Positions 61,493 to 64,000 of a DNA stretch of 64,000 nt are shown one piece after another (the stretch's first letter is position 1; every line of letters begins with the position of its first letter). The stretch covers positions 1-64,000 of the forward strand of contig NZ_JNZY01000008.1 in NCBI RefSeq assembly GCF_000717655.1, given 5' to 3'. The position numbers and the translations under genes are program-made. The notes under the pieces are model-generated. The model had not been told where the DNA came from, made no database searches, and saw only the letters and a list, made by a program, of their open reading frames with translations. The DNA comes from Streptomyces katrae (GTDB lineage Bacteria; Actinomycetota; Actinomycetes; Streptomycetales; Streptomycetaceae).

Positions 61493-64000
61493 TCAGGACT
61501 GGTCGCCGTAGACCACGCCACGGCCGTAGCCGCCCAGGTAGACCCGGCCGTACACGTCGGGGTCACCGCTGATGACGCTGATGGCGCTGCCGCCGAACTG
61601 GTGCTGGTCGTCGTTGATCCGGACCCAGGCCGAGCCGCCGTCGGTGGAACGGAACAGCCCTGCGACGCCCTTCACCTTCCCACTGAGATAGAGCGCCTGG
61701 TACCCGGCGCCCGGGGCCGGCCTGCCGAAGCCGACGGCGGTCGCCTGCTCCACGCCACCCAGCTTGCCGAAGCTCTTTCCTCCGTCGGTGGAGTGCAGCA
61801 GTCCGTTGCCCGCGCCGGCGATCCACAGGTCACCGGCGATGCCGGGAACCGCCTTGAGCTCCCCGGCGCCCAGGCCGGTGGCCCGGGCGGTGAAGTGCTT
61901 CCCGCCGTCGGTGGAGACGTACAAGGTGCCGCCACTGAGGGCGTAGAAGGTGTTCGCCGCCGAACGGTCGGCCACCACGGCCGCGTCCTTGGGCAGACCG
62001 GAGGCCGCCGCCCAGGTCGAGCCACGGTTGGCCGAGTAGAACGGAACCTGGCCCGCGGGGGTCCACACCACGGTGGCGCCGTCCGCCGAGACGGCCGCGG
62101 AACCGCCGCCCGCGTCGCGCACCGGCGCCGCGGGGAACGGTGCCCAGTCGGCTCCGCCGTTGGTCGAATAGGCGCCGTGCTGCTCGCCGCCGAGACCGAC
62201 CCGCACCATGAACTGCGGCTTCGACTGGGCGAAGTCGATACCGGTGGTGTTGGTGAACAACGGTCCGGAGAGCGCCTTGGAGGGGACCTTGGTCAGGTCC
62301 TCGTGCCGGAAACCGCTGACATCGCCGAGCGCACTGATCAGGGGAAGACCGGGGGGCTTGATCAGTCCGAGCGTCGCGGTCTCCTCCAGGCCCTTGGCCG
62401 GAATCGTCCAGTGCGTCGCCCGCCCGCTGTCCGCCGCGGTCACGTCGCGGCTGCCCCACATCCCCGATCCCGTGCCGTACAGCACGTGCCCGGAATCGAA
62501 GGGGTCGATGGCCAGGGCGCCCATCCAGTGACCGATGCCGGTGCCCACGTAGGGCGCTGCGGAGTTGTCCCGCACCGAGGTCGCGCCGAGCGCCTTCCAG
62601 GAGGCGCCGCCGTCGACCGACCGGTATATCTCGTCCGAGGGCCACCAGCGGTCCAGCGTGGTGACCATGACCGTGGACGGGTGCTGCGGATCGACCGCCA
62701 GGCCCGCGAAGCCGTAACCGCCGCTGGACGGCGAGATGTTCTGCCAGCCCCCGGTGGACGGCGTGTACTTCCATACCGAACCAGCCGTCACGCCGTTCGG
62801 GCCCGGCGCGTTGGTGTAGGTCAGGTACAGCGAGCCGTCACCGGACAGCACTCCGTGCTGCGGCAGCTGCCCCTTCGGCTGGCCGGGCACGGCCTGCCAG
62901 GTGCCGCCGCCGTCGGTGGAGCGGTACAGCGAGGTGGACTTGTCGGCCACCCCGACGTAGATCGTCCGGCTGCCGGACGGGCCGAAGGTCACGAAGGAGA
63001 GACCGACTCCGCTGCTCGCACCGTCCTTCACGGGGAAGCCGGCGACCTGGCTCCACGTCACGCCGTAATCGGTGCTGCGCCAGAGCCCGTTCTTGCGGGT
63101 ACCCAGGTAGAGCGTGCGGTGGTCGGACGGGTCCACCACCAGCCGCTCGCCCATGGACCGGCCGTCCTCGTTGCCGCCCAGTTTGAACGGCAGGTCGGTG
63201 CGCTGGAAGGTCCTGCCCTGGTCGGAGGAGCGCAGGATCGCGCCGTTGCCGGCCCAGTCGTTGGTGTAGGTGCCGCTCGCGAGGTACAGGCGGTTCGGGT
63301 CGACCGGGTCGGTCGCCAGGCTCTCGATCCCCAGCAGGTTCCAGTCGGCTCCGCCGATCCAGTCGGTCAAGGGGGTCCAGCGTGCGGCGGTCGCGTCCCA
63401 GCGGTAGGCGCCGCCGATGTCGGTCCGCGCGTACAGCAGGTCCTTGCGGGCGGGGTTGAAGACCAGCCCGGTGACGAACCCGCCACCGACGATCTGCGCG
63501 TTGTGCCAGGTGTACCCGGCCGGGCCGCCCACCCTCACCAGCTTCCACCGCTGATTGCTGCTGCCCTGATCCGCGTACTGGATGAGCGGCACGCCGTCAC
63601 CGCGGGAACCACCCCATACGTCCAGCACCATGCCGCTGCTCCGGGAGACGATTTTCACCGCCCCACCGCCGACGTCCTCGATCTTCCACTGCTGCGCGGC
63701 GGCACCGTGGTCGGACTGCTGCTCGACGGCTGCCGCCGACTCTCTGGAGGCACCCCGGACACCGAGGACCTTCTTGCTGCTGCGGTTCTCCAGCTCGTAG
63801 TAGCCGTCCCGCGTCGGCCTCAGCCGCCATTGCTGACTCGCGGCACCGGCCACGCGGCTCTGCTGCCGTGTCCAGGCGCCGTCCGAGGTGTCCGCGCCGG
63901 GCACGTCCAGCACCTTGTCGCTGCGCACGGACACCACTTCGTAGTAGCCGTCGGAATCCAACGTCGCGGCCTCCGAGGCGGCCTGCACGAACAGCAGGTA
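61493..64000 (-). CDS. Secreted GH74 xyloglucanase with N-terminal CBM13, start outside window
   Basis: About 835 residues are visible; the frame runs off the right edge in the signal-peptide region (LLFVQAASEAAT). A cysteine-free CBM13 with three ricin repeats (about 13-155: ASQQWRL, AQQWKI, NQRWKL) precedes GH74 (about 160-831), two seven-bladed propellers built of BNR-like repeats (YRSTDGGGTW, YRSVDGGASW, FRSTDGG). The two catalytic Asp sites fit ARTDIGGAYRWD and ALGDVSGFRHED. It cuts the xyloglucan backbone. An N-terminal CBM13 is unusual for GH74, where CBM2 or CBM3 at the C-terminus is common. Confidence 0.92.
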   Translation of the reverse strand, partial: YLLFVQAASEAATLDSDGYYEVVSVRSDKVLDVPGADTSDGAWTRQQSRVAGAASQQWRLRPTRDGYYELENRSSKKVLGVRGASRESAAAVEQQSDHGAAAQQWKIEDVGGGAVKIVSRSSGMVLDVWGGSRGDGVPLIQYADQGSSNQRWKLVRVGGPAGYTWHNAQIVGGGFVTGLVFNPARKDLLYARTDIGGAYRWDATAARWTPLTDWIGGADWNLLGIESLATDPVDPNRLYLASGTYTNDWAGNGAILRSSDQGRTFQRTDLPFKLGGNEDGRSMGERLVVDPSDHRTLYLGTRKNGLWRSTDYGVTWSQVAGFPVKDGASSGVGLSFVTFGPSGSRTIYVGVADKSTSLYRSTDGGGTWQAVPGQPKGQLPQHGVLSGDGSLYLTYTNAPGPNGVTAGSVWKYTPSTGGWQNISPSSGGYGFAGLAVDPQHPSTVMVTTLDRWWPSDEIYRSVDGGASWKALGATSVRDNSAAPYVGTGIGHWMGALAIDPFDSGHVLYGTGSGMWGSRDVTAADSGRATHWTIPAKGLEETATLGLIKPPGLPLISALGDVSGFRHEDLTKVPSKALSGPLFTNTTGIDFAQSKPQFMVRVGLGGEQHGAYSTNGGADWAPFPAAPVRDAGGGSAAVSADGATVVWTPAGQVPFYSANRGSTWAAASGLPKDAAVVADRSAANTFYALSGGTLYVSTDGGKHFTARATGLGAGELKAVPGIAGDLWIAGAGNGLLHSTDGGKSFGKLGGVEQATAVGFGRPAPGAGYQALYLSGKVKGVAGLFRSTDGGSAWVRINDDQHQFGGSAISVISGDPDVYGRVYLGGYGRGVVYGDQS

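Overview
The window is high-GC actinobacterial DNA. Streptomyces or a close relative is the best guess. The reasons are GTG and TTG starts on several genes, strong GC bias at third codon positions, a LacI-type CebR with TGGGAGCGCTCCCA operators next to cebEFG-bglC, a bxlR/bxlEFGA locus, and a xylanase with the domain order of the classic Streptomyces GH10-CBM13 enzymes. The species cannot be named from this sequence.

Layout. Positions 1-2.2 kb hold the end of a chaperone locus: a dnaK C-terminus, grpE, a small zinc-ribbon protein and a short J-domain protein. From 2.4 kb to the right edge almost everything serves plant cell-wall breakdown. 2.4-18 kb is the xylan block: a GH62 arabinofuranosidase, a TnpB-related insertion element that has cut a GH30 gene, the xylobiose-type importer bxlEFG, its LacI regulator, GH3 and GH43 exo-hydrolases, GH10 xylanase and a CE1-type esterase. 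18.1-21.8 kb holds a decayed GH2 gene and a GH9 cellulase. 22.2-34.4 kb is the arabinose block: araD, a LacI regulator, an aldose epimerase, an ABC importer, araB and araA. 34.6-46.7 kb is the cellulose block: GH48 and GH6 cellobiohydrolases, cebR, cebEFG, bglC. 46.9-52.5 kb is the xylose block (ROK repressor, xylB, xylA) plus a second GH62. 52.8-53.5 kb is a mosaic of broken IS110 and IS21 remnants. 54-58.8 kb is a ChvE-type multiple-monosaccharide importer followed by a broken AraC gene. 58.9-64 kb holds a bacterial expansin, a sigma factor with a coupled membrane protein, and a GH74 xyloglucanase that runs off the window.

How the genes work together. Secreted enzymes open the wall: expansin, GH74, GH48, GH6, GH9, GH10, GH62 and esterase. 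The oligosaccharides or monosaccharides enter through four solute-binding ABC systems. Cytoplasmic GH1, GH3 and GH43 enzymes finish hydrolysis, and AraBAD and XylAB feed the pentose phosphate pathway. The CUT1-type importers BxlEFG and CebEFG have no ATPase here, so the shared ATPase (MsiK in streptomycetes) must lie elsewhere.

Regulation can be read from the DNA. At least six CebR boxes mark cellulose genes. CGAA-rich inverted repeats mark the xylan genes. A third family of 16-bp palindromes (TTGTTAGCGCTAACAA type) marks seven places, including araD, araB, both neighbouring sugar importers, GH62, the start of the GH30 gene and, in weaker form, the sigma factor gene. The most interesting unexplained unit is the sigma factor plus its single-pass membrane partner at 60.0-61.4 kb, which looks like a candidate envelope sensor for wall polysaccharide.
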